This document shows positions 1 to 7,988 of a stretch of DNA of 64,000 nt, one piece after another. How positions within the stretch are numbered: position 1 is the stretch's first letter; each line of letters begins with the position of its first letter. Below the pieces are notes generated by a model. The model was not told where the DNA came from and ran no database searches. It saw only the letters and a list, made by a program, of their open reading frames with translations. This DNA comes from Sphingomonas hankookensis (GTDB lineage: Bacteria; Pseudomonadota; Alphaproteobacteria; Sphingomonadales; Sphingomonadaceae): NCBI RefSeq assembly GCF_028551275.1, contig NZ_CP117026.1, forward strand, positions 62,001 to 126,000, given 5' to 3'. The translations under genes were made by a program, and so were the position numbers.

Positions 1-1
1 C

Positions 2-154
2 GACTATGACACGCAGAAGCCGCTTTGGCAGAAGTTCGGCGCGACGATGCAGTCGACCCTGATCGGCTTTCGCGGCAAGCGCGAAACCGGCCGCATCGCT
101 CACGAGACCAACGATGCCAAGGTATCCGCGGTGATCCGCGGCGCGCTGGCCTGA
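2..154 (+). CDS. Thioredoxin-family protein, C-terminal fragment (cut by window edge)
   Basis: The reading frame is open from the first bases and ends at TGA 152-154, giving about 50 residues. The segment LWQKFGATMQSTLIGFRGKR has the look of the end of a thioredoxin fold: the cis-proline-type region before a beta strand, then the glycine turn. The active-site CxxC would lie upstream of the window. It sits 7 bp before a ccdA-like gene, a pairing that makes sense because CcdA passes electrons through the membrane to periplasmic thioredoxins. Family assignment is by eye from a short tail, so it is moderately sure. Confidence 0.6.
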   Translation, partial: DYDTQKPLWQKFGATMQSTLIGFRGKRETGRIAHETNDAKVSAVIRGALA

Positions 155-161
155 TCCTCTA

Positions 162-890
162 ATGGCCTCGGCGTTGAACCCCGCGCTCGCCTATGTGGCG
201 GGCGCGCTCACCATCCTGTCGCCGTGCGTGCTGCCGCTGGTACCGATCGTCCTGTCGTCGGCGGCGCAGCGTCACCGCTTCGCGCCCGTGGCACTTGCGG
301 CGGGACTGGTGCTGGCGTTCACCGCGACCGGCTTCGTCGTCGCCGCGTTCGGGCAGGCGCTCGGGATCGATACGCTTGTCGTCCGGAACGCCGGCGCGAT
401 CATCCTGTGCCTGGTGGGCATCGTCCTGCTGATACCTCGCCTTCAGGACGGGCTTTCACGGATCGCCACGCCTGCCGCAGCCTGGGCGAGCCGACAGCAA
501 AGCGCACTCGACGACCGCGCCGGGTTGTGGGGTCAAGCGCTGATCGGGGCATTGCTCGGCATCGTCTGGGCACCCTGTGTCGGCCCCACGCTCGGCGCGG
601 CGGTGGCGCTGGCGGCGGAAGGGAAGGATCTGGGCGAAGTAGCGCTGGTGATGGCGGCCTTCGGACTAGGTATCTCCACCGTGCTGCTGGTCATCGCCTT
701 TGCCGCTCGCGGCGCGCTCGCCCGCTGGCGGGGGCGGATGATGGCAGCGGGCGGTCGCGGCAAGATCGTGCTTGGAGGACTGCTGTTAATCGTCGGCATT
801 TTCATCCTGACAGGGGTGGATCGCCAACTCGAAGCCTTCCTACTCGATCATCTGCCCGACCGGGTAACCGAATGGTCGACCGCCTTTTAA
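162..890 (+). CDS. ccdA: CcdA/DsbD-type transmembrane thiol-disulfide transporter
   Basis: The 242-residue membrane protein has about six hydrophobic segments and the two family cysteines: LSPCVLPLVP (Cys22) in the first helix and WAPCVGPTLG (Cys139) in the fourth. CcdA proteins carry reducing equivalents from cytoplasmic thioredoxin to periplasmic or secreted thiol proteins used in cytochrome c maturation or disulfide repair. The length is normal for the short CcdA form. The ATG follows the thioredoxin stop by 7 bp, so the two are probably co-transcribed. The next gene encodes a thioredoxin-like lipoprotein, which could be a redox partner (inference). Confidence 0.88.
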   Translation: MASALNPALAYVAGALTILSPCVLPLVPIVLSSAAQRHRFAPVALAAGLVLAFTATGFVVAAFGQALGIDTLVVRNAGAIILCLVGIVLLIPRLQDGLSRIATPAAAWASRQQSALDDRAGLWGQALIGALLGIVWAPCVGPTLGAAVALAAEGKDLGEVALVMAAFGLGISTVLLVIAFAARGALARWRGRMMAAGGRGKIVLGGLLLIVGIFILTGVDRQLEAFLLDHLPDRVTEWSTAF

Positions 891-920
891 CATTCGTACT
901 CTCCCACCGAGGCACTCTGC

Positions 921-1652
921 ATGACGCACAACATCCTCTCCCTGCTGTCCCTGTTAGCGCTGGCCGGCTGCGGGCAGGCGCCCGCCGGAGCTGCCGCACA
1001 GCCCCGCCCGGTCAAACCACTCGTCGTCGGGACGCCCGCCGCGCCTGTGGTGGTCGAACTGTTCCAAAGCCAAGGCTGCTCGTCCTGCCCGCCTGCCAAC
1101 GCCAACGTGAACGCCATTGCGGATGCGCCGGGCGTGCTCGCCTTATCCTTCGCCGTGACCTACTGGGATCGGCTCGGCTGGAAGGACACTTTCGGCTCCC
1201 CCGCCTGGACCGCGCGGCAATGGGACTATGCGCGTGCCGCTGGTCGCCCACAGGTGGCGACACCGCAGGTGATCATCAACGGCGGGCCCACTATCGTTGG
1301 CAGCAATCGTGCCCAGCTCGAAGCGGCTATACAGCGCGCCGGCCCTGCGCGTGGCGGTCCTGCCATATCGGTGCGCAATGGAGCCCTGACTCTGGCTGCC
1401 GGCAAAGACGTTCCATCGACGATCTGGCTGGTCCGCTACGATCCGCGGACGGTCGAGGTGCCGATCCGCGCCGGAGAGAATGGGGGGCGGACGCTCCCCC
1501 ACCGCAATATCGTGCGGGAATTGGTAAAGCTGGGCAATTGGTCCGGCGCGGTGACGGAGTTGCCGCTGCCCAGCGCACCCCGCGGGCTGAGCTCCGCCGT
1601 TCTGGTGCAGCAGGGTACGGGCGGGCCGATCACCGCAGCGCGCAAGCTGTAA
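921..1652 (+). CDS. DUF1223 family thioredoxin-like lipoprotein
   Basis: This 243-residue protein starts with a hydrophobic stretch ending in a lipobox, LALAGC, with Cys17 as the likely lipid-attachment residue. A proline-rich linker follows, then VVVELFQSQGCSSCPPA with a CSSC motif at residues 53-56, the signature of DUF1223 proteins, which have a thioredoxin-like fold. It lies 30 bp downstream of ccdA on the same strand, so a role as a membrane-anchored thiol protein reduced by CcdA is plausible, but the actual function of DUF1223 is not known to me. Confidence 0.8.
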   Translation: MTHNILSLLSLLALAGCGQAPAGAAAQPRPVKPLVVGTPAAPVVVELFQSQGCSSCPPANANVNAIADAPGVLALSFAVTYWDRLGWKDTFGSPAWTARQWDYARAAGRPQVATPQVIINGGPTIVGSNRAQLEAAIQRAGPARGGPAISVRNGALTLAAGKDVPSTIWLVRYDPRTVEVPIRAGENGGRTLPHRNIVRELVKLGNWSGAVTELPLPSAPRGLSSAVLVQQGTGGPITAARKL

Positions 1653-1911
1653 GCCGTTGGCGGTGCCGTCCGCGGCTGGGGATCGGCCGAGTTAGCGAGG
1701 CTGCACATCGGCCGACGATATTTCATCGGCCGTGTAACTCCGGCCGGTCAGCGATCGAAGTTGGGATTATGATGATGGGAATTTTCCACTCCATGCGCTC
1801 GACACGCCGGACCGGCGCTTGGGCAGACCACCCGGATGCAGGCCCCGGGTTACAAAACCCTCGCGACTATCGGCACGAAGCCGATGGTGTGCGGTACCGA
1901 GGAGGCTGCAG

Positions 1912-2703
1912 ATGATCGAGCCGCTATCGACTTCAGCCACCGAGACCCGCGAGCGTGCAGAGCACGGCGGCGAACTGGTGTACCGGCATCGATTGCCGAC
2001 AAGGCTTTGGCATTGGACCAATGCGGTGGCGATCATCGTCCTGCTAATGAGCGGGTTGATGATCTCGAACGCCCACCCGCACCTTTATTGGGGTGAGTAT
2101 GGCGCGAATTTCGATCAGCCGTGGTGGTCTCCGCCGCGCTTTCCGGGCTGGGCAACAATCCCCTCAACATACAATCTGGCGCTTGCTCGCCACTGGCATC
2201 TGTTCTTCGCTTGGATTCTCGCGTTTGGCCTGCTTGCTCATCTGGTCATCAGTCTGGTCAACCGGCACATCCAGCGTGACCTGACGCTACGGCGCAGCGA
2301 ACTTGCTCCTTCCCACCTCTGGCAAGACGTGAAGGATCATGCGCGCCTAAAATTCCCCACTGGTCAAGAAGCGCTCCGGTATAACGTCCTACAGAAGATC
2401 GCGTATATTTCGATCGTATTCGTCGTTATCCCGCTGCTGATCCTGACCGGGCTGAGCTTGTCTCCCGGATTCAACGCAGTCATGCACTGGCCGCTCGATC
2501 TTTTGGGCGGTCGCTCGTCGGCCCGCTCTCTGCATTTCATTTGCGCTGGTATCATAGCTGCGTTCATCGTCGTTCACCTGACTTTGGTGCTACTGGCGGG
2601 TCCGATCAACGAGGTCCGTTCGATGTTGACCGGCTGGTTCCGAGTGCCACCCGATCCCGACAAACATATCGCCAAGCTCAAGCGGACCTTGGACACGCAA
2701 TGA
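1912..2703 (+). CDS. Cytochrome b561-like membrane subunit of a molybdopterin oxidoreductase
   Basis: The 263-residue protein has at least four transmembrane helices with histidines placed as b-heme ligands: LPTRLWHWTNA, LALARHWHLFFAW, RSLHFICAG and FIVVHLTLVLL. The start at 1912 is preferred over an in-frame ATG at 1819 because GGAGG lies 8 bases before it. Its stop overlaps the start of the next gene (ATGA at 2700-2703), which codes for a sulfite-oxidase-fold molybdoenzyme. The pair resembles a YedZ/YedY-like arrangement in which a membrane cytochrome b exchanges electrons with a periplasmic molybdoenzyme, although this cytochrome is of the broader cytochrome b/b561 type. Confidence 0.82.
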   Translation: MIEPLSTSATETRERAEHGGELVYRHRLPTRLWHWTNAVAIIVLLMSGLMISNAHPHLYWGEYGANFDQPWWSPPRFPGWATIPSTYNLALARHWHLFFAWILAFGLLAHLVISLVNRHIQRDLTLRRSELAPSHLWQDVKDHARLKFPTGQEALRYNVLQKIAYISIVFVVIPLLILTGLSLSPGFNAVMHWPLDLLGGRSSARSLHFICAGIIAAFIVVHLTLVLLAGPINEVRSMLTGWFRVPPDPDKHIAKLKRTLDTQ

Positions 2704-3464
2704 CAACGATTCTCACACGCCGCGCTCTTGTCGGCAGCCTTGCAGCCGGCGCCGGCACGATACTCTCAGGCTGCGACCGTCTAGGGCAAAATGAGCAATT
2801 TCGCGCGCTCCTCGCATCCGGCGAGCGGGGCAACTATGCCTTTCAGAGGCTATTGCAGGACCGGACGGCGCTAGCTGAGGAGTTCGCTCCTTCGCAGCGC
2901 TCGCCCGTTTTTCGAGCGAATGGCACCCGGATGCCGGGCGGAACCGATTATGCACGGCATCTTGCCGTCAACTTCAACGATTGGCGGCTGGTGGTCGACG
3001 GCGCTGTCGCTAACCCGCAAGCCTTTTCGCTCGACCAGATCAGGGCGATGCCGACCCGAACCCAGATCACACGTCATGACTGCGTGGAGGGCTGGAGCGC
3101 GATCGCGAAATGGCACGGTGTGCCCCTAAAGCTGTTGCTGGATCGCGCAGGTGTCAGTCCGCAAGCCCGTTTTATCGTGTTTCATTGTGCCGACCCACAG
3201 ACCAACGGGACCATGTACTATGAATCGATCGACCGGATCGACGCCGTTCATCCGCAGACGATCCTGGCTTGGGGGATCAACGACCAGCTGCTTCCGGTCC
3301 AGAACGGCGCGCCGTTACGTCTCAGGGTAGAGCGGCAGCTCGGCTATAAACACGCGAAATATGTCCAGCGGATCGAGGCGGTCCCAAGCCTTGCCGGCAT
3401 CTATGGCGGCAAGGGTGGGTATTGGGAGGATGCTGCAGGATATGAGTGGTACGCAGGACTCTGA
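2700..3464 (+). CDS. Molybdopterin-dependent oxidoreductase, sulfite-oxidase fold
   Basis: The 254-residue protein begins TRRALVGSLAAGAGTILSGC, which has twin arginines, a hydrophobic core and a lipobox cysteine (Cys25), suggesting Tat export and a lipid anchor. The body follows the sulfite oxidase molybdopterin domain, with RHDCVEGWSAIAKWHG containing the molybdenum-ligating cysteine (Cys128). It overlaps the cytochrome b gene by 4 bases, so the two form one unit. The substrate cannot be told from sequence; related enzymes reduce methionine sulfoxide or act on sulfite. IS1202-type copy 1 begins about 60 bp after the stop. Confidence 0.82.
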   Translation: MTTILTRRALVGSLAAGAGTILSGCDRLGQNEQFRALLASGERGNYAFQRLLQDRTALAEEFAPSQRSPVFRANGTRMPGGTDYARHLAVNFNDWRLVVDGAVANPQAFSLDQIRAMPTRTQITRHDCVEGWSAIAKWHGVPLKLLLDRAGVSPQARFIVFHCADPQTNGTMYYESIDRIDAVHPQTILAWGINDQLLPVQNGAPLRLRVERQLGYKHAKYVQRIEAVPSLAGIYGGKGGYWEDAAGYEWYAGL

Positions 3465-3525
3465 GAGATCGCGATCACACGATAAATTTCTATGCTGGCG
3501 GTGGTTTGGACGTTGAACGTGTCCG

Positions 3526-5146
3526 ACATTCCGCCAGCGAAAGCTGACATTCCCGTTTCACCATCCTTTGTGAGACGCTGGCAGGGGCGCCATGCAGTTA
3601 TCCCGTCTGTTGGCGGACATACTCGCCCAAGCCGCGCGCGACGAGTTCGTCGTTGGAGAGGCGGGGGCCTCGCTTCAGGCGCTGATTGCCAAGTTTGCGG
3701 CGGTCCAGCTTCGGCCCGGGTGGTACGGGCGAGGGGGCCTTGAACACCCCGCCGGGCTGAGCGGTACGCGCCGGTTCGTTGTTGTTGCGCTTCGCGTGGT
3801 GCGGCTGCACCTGCTGGATGGCATGGGCGAGCGCCAGCGCCGCGTCGAGGTGCTTGTTGTCGACCACCGGTGCCTGGTTCACGCGGCGCATCTTGTCGAA
3901 GACGCGATAAGGCAGGACCTCGCCCTCGTGCTGGATCTCGAGGCGGCCGTCCGGGTATTCGCACACATCCACCTTCTTGCGCGCTAGCCCCTGAGCGACC
4001 GGGGTCGGCTCCAGGATGAACATGGCCTTGTTGTAGTGCAGGGTGAGGGCGCCGGTGACGGTGCGCTGCTCGCGCCAGACCATCTCGGCTTCAAGGTTCT
4101 CGTGGATGGCCAGCGGTCGGTGCAGATCGCGCGGGTCGAACGGCGCCTTGGCGAACCGCTGGTTGTGTTGCGCCATATAGGAGGGGAGGAAGGCGTTGGC
4201 TTCGTCGATGGTGTTGATGCGGTGGAGCCGCATCGCCTTGACGAGCCGGTCCTGCAGCGTCGCGTTGGCCCGCTCGACGCGCCCCTTCGCTTGCGGCGAG
4301 TTCGCGCAGATCAGATCGATGTTCAGCCGGTCCAGTGCCCGCCCGAGATGGGTCATCCCGTCGCCGTTCGCCGAGGCTGTGTTGTTGCGGAACGCGCTGT
4401 GCTTGTCCGTGTAGAAGGCGACCGGCTTGCCGTGCCGCTCGAGGTACGTCCGCGTCGCGCGCATGTAGGAAAAGGTGCTTTCGCTCTCGACCATCTCGAG
4501 GTGCATCAGCTCGCTCGTCGCGTCGTCGATGAACACCAGCAGCGTGCATTGCGGGCCGCGGTCCTCGAACCACCAGTGTTTCGAGCCGTCGACCTGGACC
4601 AGTTCGCCGCGACAGTCGCGCCGGTAGCGGGGTTGGTAGGGGCGCGGGCGCCTGGCCGCGCGGTCTTTCCAAAGGCCCGCCTCCATCATGATCTGACGCA
4701 ACGTCTCACACGAGAGGCCCAAGCCGTGCCGCTCCGCAAGGTATTCGCGCGCGAGCGTCGGCCCGAAGTCGGCATAGTTTTCCCGCACGAGAGCGACGAC
4801 CTCGGCGCGAAAGGCGTCGCTGTAGCGGCGGTTGCTCGGGCGTCCGCGCTTGCGCGACACGAGTCCAGCAGCGCCTTCCTGTCGAAGGCGATCGAGCAGC
4901 CGGTAGATTTGCCGCCGCTGGAGGCCAAGAAGCTCCATCGCGTCCGGGATCCGGATCTCGCCGCGGTCGAGCCGCATCAGCGTGTCGAACCGGGTGATCT
5001 CAGCAGCACTCATCGTCAGCACCGTCATACCATGCGCGTCCTCGTTGCCGAGGAAGGCTATGACACCGGCGACCCACTGAAAGCACCGGCAGTGCCGTTT
5101 CTATCTAGCAGGACGGTGTCATTTGTATCTGGCGCTTACACCTGTT
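3526..5146 (-). mobile_element. IS1202-type (ISNCY) insertion sequence, copy 1
   Basis: One transposase gene (3598-5028) is bounded by imperfect terminal inverted repeats: GCCAGCGAAAGCTGACAT at 3533-3550 on the left, and GTGTCATTTGTATCTGGC at 5117-5134 on the right, whose reverse complement is GCCAGATACAAATGACAC. At the right end a second repeat-like TTTCTATCTAGC lies just inside, as in copy 2, suggesting stacked transposase-binding sites. Exact ends are approximate. No target duplication could be fixed. Confidence 0.72.
3598..5028 (-). CDS. IS1202-type transposase (copy 1)
   Basis: The 476-residue transposase has an N-terminal helix-turn-helix region (LGLQRRQIYRLLDRLRQEG) followed by an rve-type DDE core: ELVQVDGSKHWWFED carries the first Asp, FYTDKHSAFRNN the second, and KGRVERANATLQD the Glu. 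That is the layout of the large IS1202/ISNCY transposases. It is full length and undisrupted, so the element may still be active. It is clearly paralogous to the neighbouring copy at 5309-6778, with many substitutions, so they are different elements and not a recent duplication. Confidence 0.9.
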   Translation of the reverse strand: MTVLTMSAAEITRFDTLMRLDRGEIRIPDAMELLGLQRRQIYRLLDRLRQEGAAGLVSRKRGRPSNRRYSDAFRAEVVALVRENYADFGPTLAREYLAERHGLGLSCETLRQIMMEAGLWKDRAARRPRPYQPRYRRDCRGELVQVDGSKHWWFEDRGPQCTLLVFIDDATSELMHLEMVESESTFSYMRATRTYLERHGKPVAFYTDKHSAFRNNTASANGDGMTHLGRALDRLNIDLICANSPQAKGRVERANATLQDRLVKAMRLHRINTIDEANAFLPSYMAQHNQRFAKAPFDPRDLHRPLAIHENLEAEMVWREQRTVTGALTLHYNKAMFILEPTPVAQGLARKKVDVCEYPDGRLEIQHEGEVLPYRVFDKMRRVNQAPVVDNKHLDAALALAHAIQQVQPHHAKRNNNEPARTAQPGGVFKAPSPVPPGPKLDRRKLGNQRLKRGPRLSNDELVARGLGEYVRQQTG

Positions 5147-5164
5147 GTTGCTGCCACTTAGAGA

Positions 5165-6892
5165 AGACACATTCGTCGCCAGATAGAACTGACACACCGT
5201 TGGTAGCAGCGGGGGCAGCGTGGAGCCATCCACAAGCGCAGCGCTGACCCCGCTGATGCGGTGAGTTCTGAGAGGGCTACGGACCCGCTGCGCCAGCAGC
5301 GGGCCCGGTCACGCTAGAACAGCAGGCAGTGAGGCAGGTTCCTGAGGCGGCGTGTTCCGATCTCGGCCCGCGTATTCGGCCAGTCCACGCGCGACGAGTT
5401 CCGTGTTGGGAAGGCGCGGTCCACGCTTCAGCTTGGGCGTGCAGAGCGTGCGGCGATCCACCTTCGATGCAGTCGGAGCAGCCGAGGCGGCGAACATACC
5501 GCCAGTCTGGGCGGTCCGCGCCGGCTCGTTGTTGTTCCGCTTGCGGTGGTGTGGTGCCGTTTCCTGCAGGAGCCGCGCCATCGCCAGCGCCGCGTCGAGA
5601 TGCTTGTTGTCGACCACCGCTGCCTGGTTCACCCGCTGCATCTTGTCGAACACGCGATAGGGCAAGGCCTGCCCGTCGTGTCGGATCTCGATCCGCCCGT
5701 CAGGGAACTCGCAGACATCTACCCGCTTGCGCGCCAGTGCCTGGCTGACCCGGTTCGGCTCCAGGATGAACAGCGCCTTGTTGTAGTGCAGCGTCAGCGC
5801 CGCGGTCACCGTGCGCTGCTCGCGCCAGACCATCTCTGCCTCGATGTTCTCGTGCGGCGCCAGCGGGCGGTGGAGATCGCGCGGGTCGAACGGCGTCCTG
5901 GCGAACTGCCGGTTGTGCCGGGCCATGTAGGCGGGGAGAAAGGCATTGGCCTCCTCGATGGTGGAGATGCCCTCCAGTCGCATCGCCTTGACCAGCCGGT
6001 CCTGCAACGTGCCGTTCGCCCGCTCGACACGCCCCTTGGCCTGCGGCGAGTTGGCGCAGATGATCTCGATGTTGAGCGCATGCAGCGCCCGCCCGAGATG
6101 GGTCATGCCGTCACCGTTCGCCGAAGCGGTGTTGTTGCGAAACGCGCTGTGCTTGTCGGAGTACAAGGCGACCGGCTTTCCGTGGCGCTCGATATACGTC
6201 CGCGTGGCCCGCATGTAGGCGAAGGTGCTCTCGCTCTCTACCATCTCCAGGTGCATCAATTCGCTGGTCGCATCGTCGATATAGACCAGCAGCGTGCATT
6301 GCGGGCCCCGGTCCTCGAACCACCAGTGTTTGGACCCGTCGACCTGGATCAGCTCGCCGCGGCAGTCCCGCCGGTAACGCGGCTGGTGCGGGCGAGGGCG
6401 ACGCGCTGCGCGGTCCTTCCACAGCCCCGCTGCCATCATCATCTGCCGCAGCGTCTCGCACGACACCCGGATGCCGTGCCGCTCGGCCAGATACTCGCGC
6501 GCCAGCGTGGGCCCGAACCCGTTATACTGCTCGCGCACGAGGCTGACGACCTGGTCACGAAAGGCATCGCCGTAACGCCGGTTGCTCGGACGGCCACGCT
6601 TGCGCGAGATCAGCCCGGCTGCGCCGTCCTGCCGAACTCGCTCCAGCAACCGGTAGATCTGTCGACGCTCAAGGCTCAGTAGCGCCATCGCGTCTGCAAC
6701 CCGGATCTCACCGCGGTCGAGCCGCATCAGCGTGTCGAACCGGCTCACCTCGGCAGTACTCATCGTCAGCACCGTCATCGTTCGCACATCCTCGCTGCCG
6801 AGGATGGCCATGACACCGGCGACCCGCTGGCACTGTGTGCCTTTTCTATCTAGCGGAGCAGTGTCATTTCTACTTAGCGCCTACACCTGTTT
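5165..6892 (-). mobile_element. IS1202-type (ISNCY) insertion sequence, copy 2
   Basis: The left inverted repeat is GCCAGATAGAACTGACAC at 5178-5195 and the right one is GTGTCATTTCTACTTAGC at 6861-6878 (reverse complement GCTAAGTAGAAATGACAC). The two match at most positions. A second copy of the repeat core (TTTCTATCTAGC) lies at 6843-6854. The stretch 5196-5308 between the left end and the transposase stop holds no other gene. It stands in the same orientation as copy 1 with only about 30 bp between them. Confidence 0.72.
5309..6778 (-). CDS. IS1202-type transposase (copy 2)
   Basis: The 489-residue DDE transposase has the same layout as copy 1: helix-turn-helix LSLERRQIYRLLERVRQ, then ELIQVDGSKHWWFED, LYSDKHSAFRNN and KGRVERANGTLQD. 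The start at 6778 (MTVLTMSTAEV) was chosen to match the start of copy 1; an in-frame ATG at 6811 would add 11 residues. The C-terminal tail is longer and differs from copy 1. No frameshift is seen. Confidence 0.9.
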   Translation of the reverse strand: MTVLTMSTAEVSRFDTLMRLDRGEIRVADAMALLSLERRQIYRLLERVRQDGAAGLISRKRGRPSNRRYGDAFRDQVVSLVREQYNGFGPTLAREYLAERHGIRVSCETLRQMMMAAGLWKDRAARRPRPHQPRYRRDCRGELIQVDGSKHWWFEDRGPQCTLLVYIDDATSELMHLEMVESESTFAYMRATRTYIERHGKPVALYSDKHSAFRNNTASANGDGMTHLGRALHALNIEIICANSPQAKGRVERANGTLQDRLVKAMRLEGISTIEEANAFLPAYMARHNRQFARTPFDPRDLHRPLAPHENIEAEMVWREQRTVTAALTLHYNKALFILEPNRVSQALARKRVDVCEFPDGRIEIRHDGQALPYRVFDKMQRVNQAAVVDNKHLDAALAMARLLQETAPHHRKRNNNEPARTAQTGGMFAASAAPTASKVDRRTLCTPKLKRGPRLPNTELVARGLAEYAGRDRNTPPQEPASLPAVLA

Positions 6893-7003
6893 TGTTCGAT
6901 AATATATCTTATGTTAAATCAATGGCTTAGCAGATTTCCGGCATCGTTCTTGCAGAGACTGACGTGGCTTTTTCGCAGCTAAGGCTTGCCAGTCAGTCGC
7001 GAG

Positions 7004-7453
7004 TTAGCCGCGCCGTCGTTCTCGCGCGCGAGCGTGTCGCGGATCTTCGTAAAGATCCTGCAGCGCGCGCAGCCGAAACGCATTCCACCAGCGTTGCCAG
7101 CGATGCTCCTCGGCATCGTGGAGCATGTGACATCGCTGGCATAGCGCGGCGAGATTGCGCGGCGCGCTATTGCCAGGATCATGATCCAGATGCGCGCAGG
7201 CCAGCACGACATAGGTGATCCGCACGACGTCGAGCGCGAAGAGGTCGCCGACCTTCACCCGTCGCCCCTCTCCCGATCGCCAGCATCGCGCTTCGCTATC
7301 CCACCAGCGCCCATCGCCCAGATGCGCGACGTGCCGAAGATGCGGTCGCCGGCAGCGTTCGCAGCGCCCTCCTGCCCGCACGAACCGGATCTGGTCCGAC
7401 AGCAGCGGCCAGTCGATCGGGTACAGCCAGCGGTTTTCGGGGCGGATCGGCAT
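7004..7453 (-). CDS. HNH endonuclease-like protein
   Basis: This 149-residue protein carries two zinc-type cysteine pairs and an HNH-like core: CERCRRPHL near residue 32, then LACAHLDHDPGNSAPRNLAALCQRCHMLHD. The HLDHDP...N...H series fits an HNH nuclease or a McrA-like binding fold. It is transcribed divergently from the SOS-controlled umuDC pair. It sits directly after the right end of IS1202-type copy 2. The target is unknown; a phage- or plasmid-type nuclease is the usual role. Confidence 0.72.
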   Translation of the reverse strand: MPIRPENRWLYPIDWPLLSDQIRFVRAGGRCERCRRPHLRHVAHLGDGRWWDSEARCWRSGEGRRVKVGDLFALDVVRITYVVLACAHLDHDPGNSAPRNLAALCQRCHMLHDAEEHRWQRWWNAFRLRALQDLYEDPRHARARERRRG

Positions 7454-7499
7454 CCATGACTCTATGAGTCATGCGAAATGAGAACAAAAGGAAAATCTC

Positions 7500-7514
7500 G
7501 TTCCCTTCATGTTC
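7500..7514 (+). promoter_or_regulatory. LexA box (alphaproteobacterial SOS operator)
   Basis: GTTCCCTTCATGTTC is a perfect GTTC-N7-GTTC, the operator bound by alphaproteobacterial LexA. It lies 23 bp before the chosen umuD start and overlaps the expected promoter, so umuDC should be repressed until DNA damage. Confidence 0.85.
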
Positions 7515-7536
7515 TTATCCAGCATATCATGCGCGC

Positions 7537-7983
7537 ATGTCCGCGTGTGTGATTCCCCTGTCCCAACCGATGCCGATCGCCGATCTGCCGCCAGCGTTTC
7601 GCCTGAGGGTGGTGAGCGCGGCCGGCGCTGGCTTCCCCTCGCCTGCCCAGGACTGGGAGGAAACCGCGATCGATCTCGTGGCGCTGCTGCGCCTCGACCG
7701 CGCCGCCAGCTTCGTGTTCCGGGTCAGCGGACAGTCCATGATCGACGCTGGAATCTATGATGACGACGTGGTGGTGGTCGATCGCGACGCCACGCCGGTT
7801 AGCGGCCGCATCGTCATCGCCGTGGTCGACGGGGGCTTCGTGATCCGCCAGTTGGTCTGGCGCGACGGCAAGCCGGTCCTCGAGGCCCGCAACGCGCGGA
7901 TGCGCTACGACGCGGTGATCGCGGATGAGAGTGTCGAAGTGTGGGGCGTCGTCCGCGCCTCCGTGCGCAACCTGCAGGGCTGA
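7537..7983 (+). CDS. umuD: UmuD-like translesion polymerase accessory protein
   Basis: The 148-residue S24-fold protein has the self-cleavage region AGAGFPSPAQDWEE and the nucleophile motif SGQSMIDAGIYDDD. Start 7537 is preferred to ATG 7471 because the upstream start would place the LexA box inside the gene and exceed the usual UmuD length (about 140). Aligning from the active-site Ser, the position of the catalytic Lys (37 residues on, K97 in E. coli UmuD) is Arg here (GGFVIRQLVW). Self-cleavage may therefore be impaired. It is followed 5 bp later by umuC. Confidence 0.88.
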   Translation: MSACVIPLSQPMPIADLPPAFRLRVVSAAGAGFPSPAQDWEETAIDLVALLRLDRAASFVFRVSGQSMIDAGIYDDDVVVVDRDATPVSGRIVIAVVDGGFVIRQLVWRDGKPVLEARNARMRYDAVIADESVEVWGVVRASVRNLQG

Positions 7984-7988
7984 CCGCC

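Noticed and set aside
4036..6682. Plus-strand frames of 378-403 codons across the two transposases
   Set aside because: They are antisense to full-length transposases with clear DDE motifs; their composition is that of a GC-rich mirror frame.
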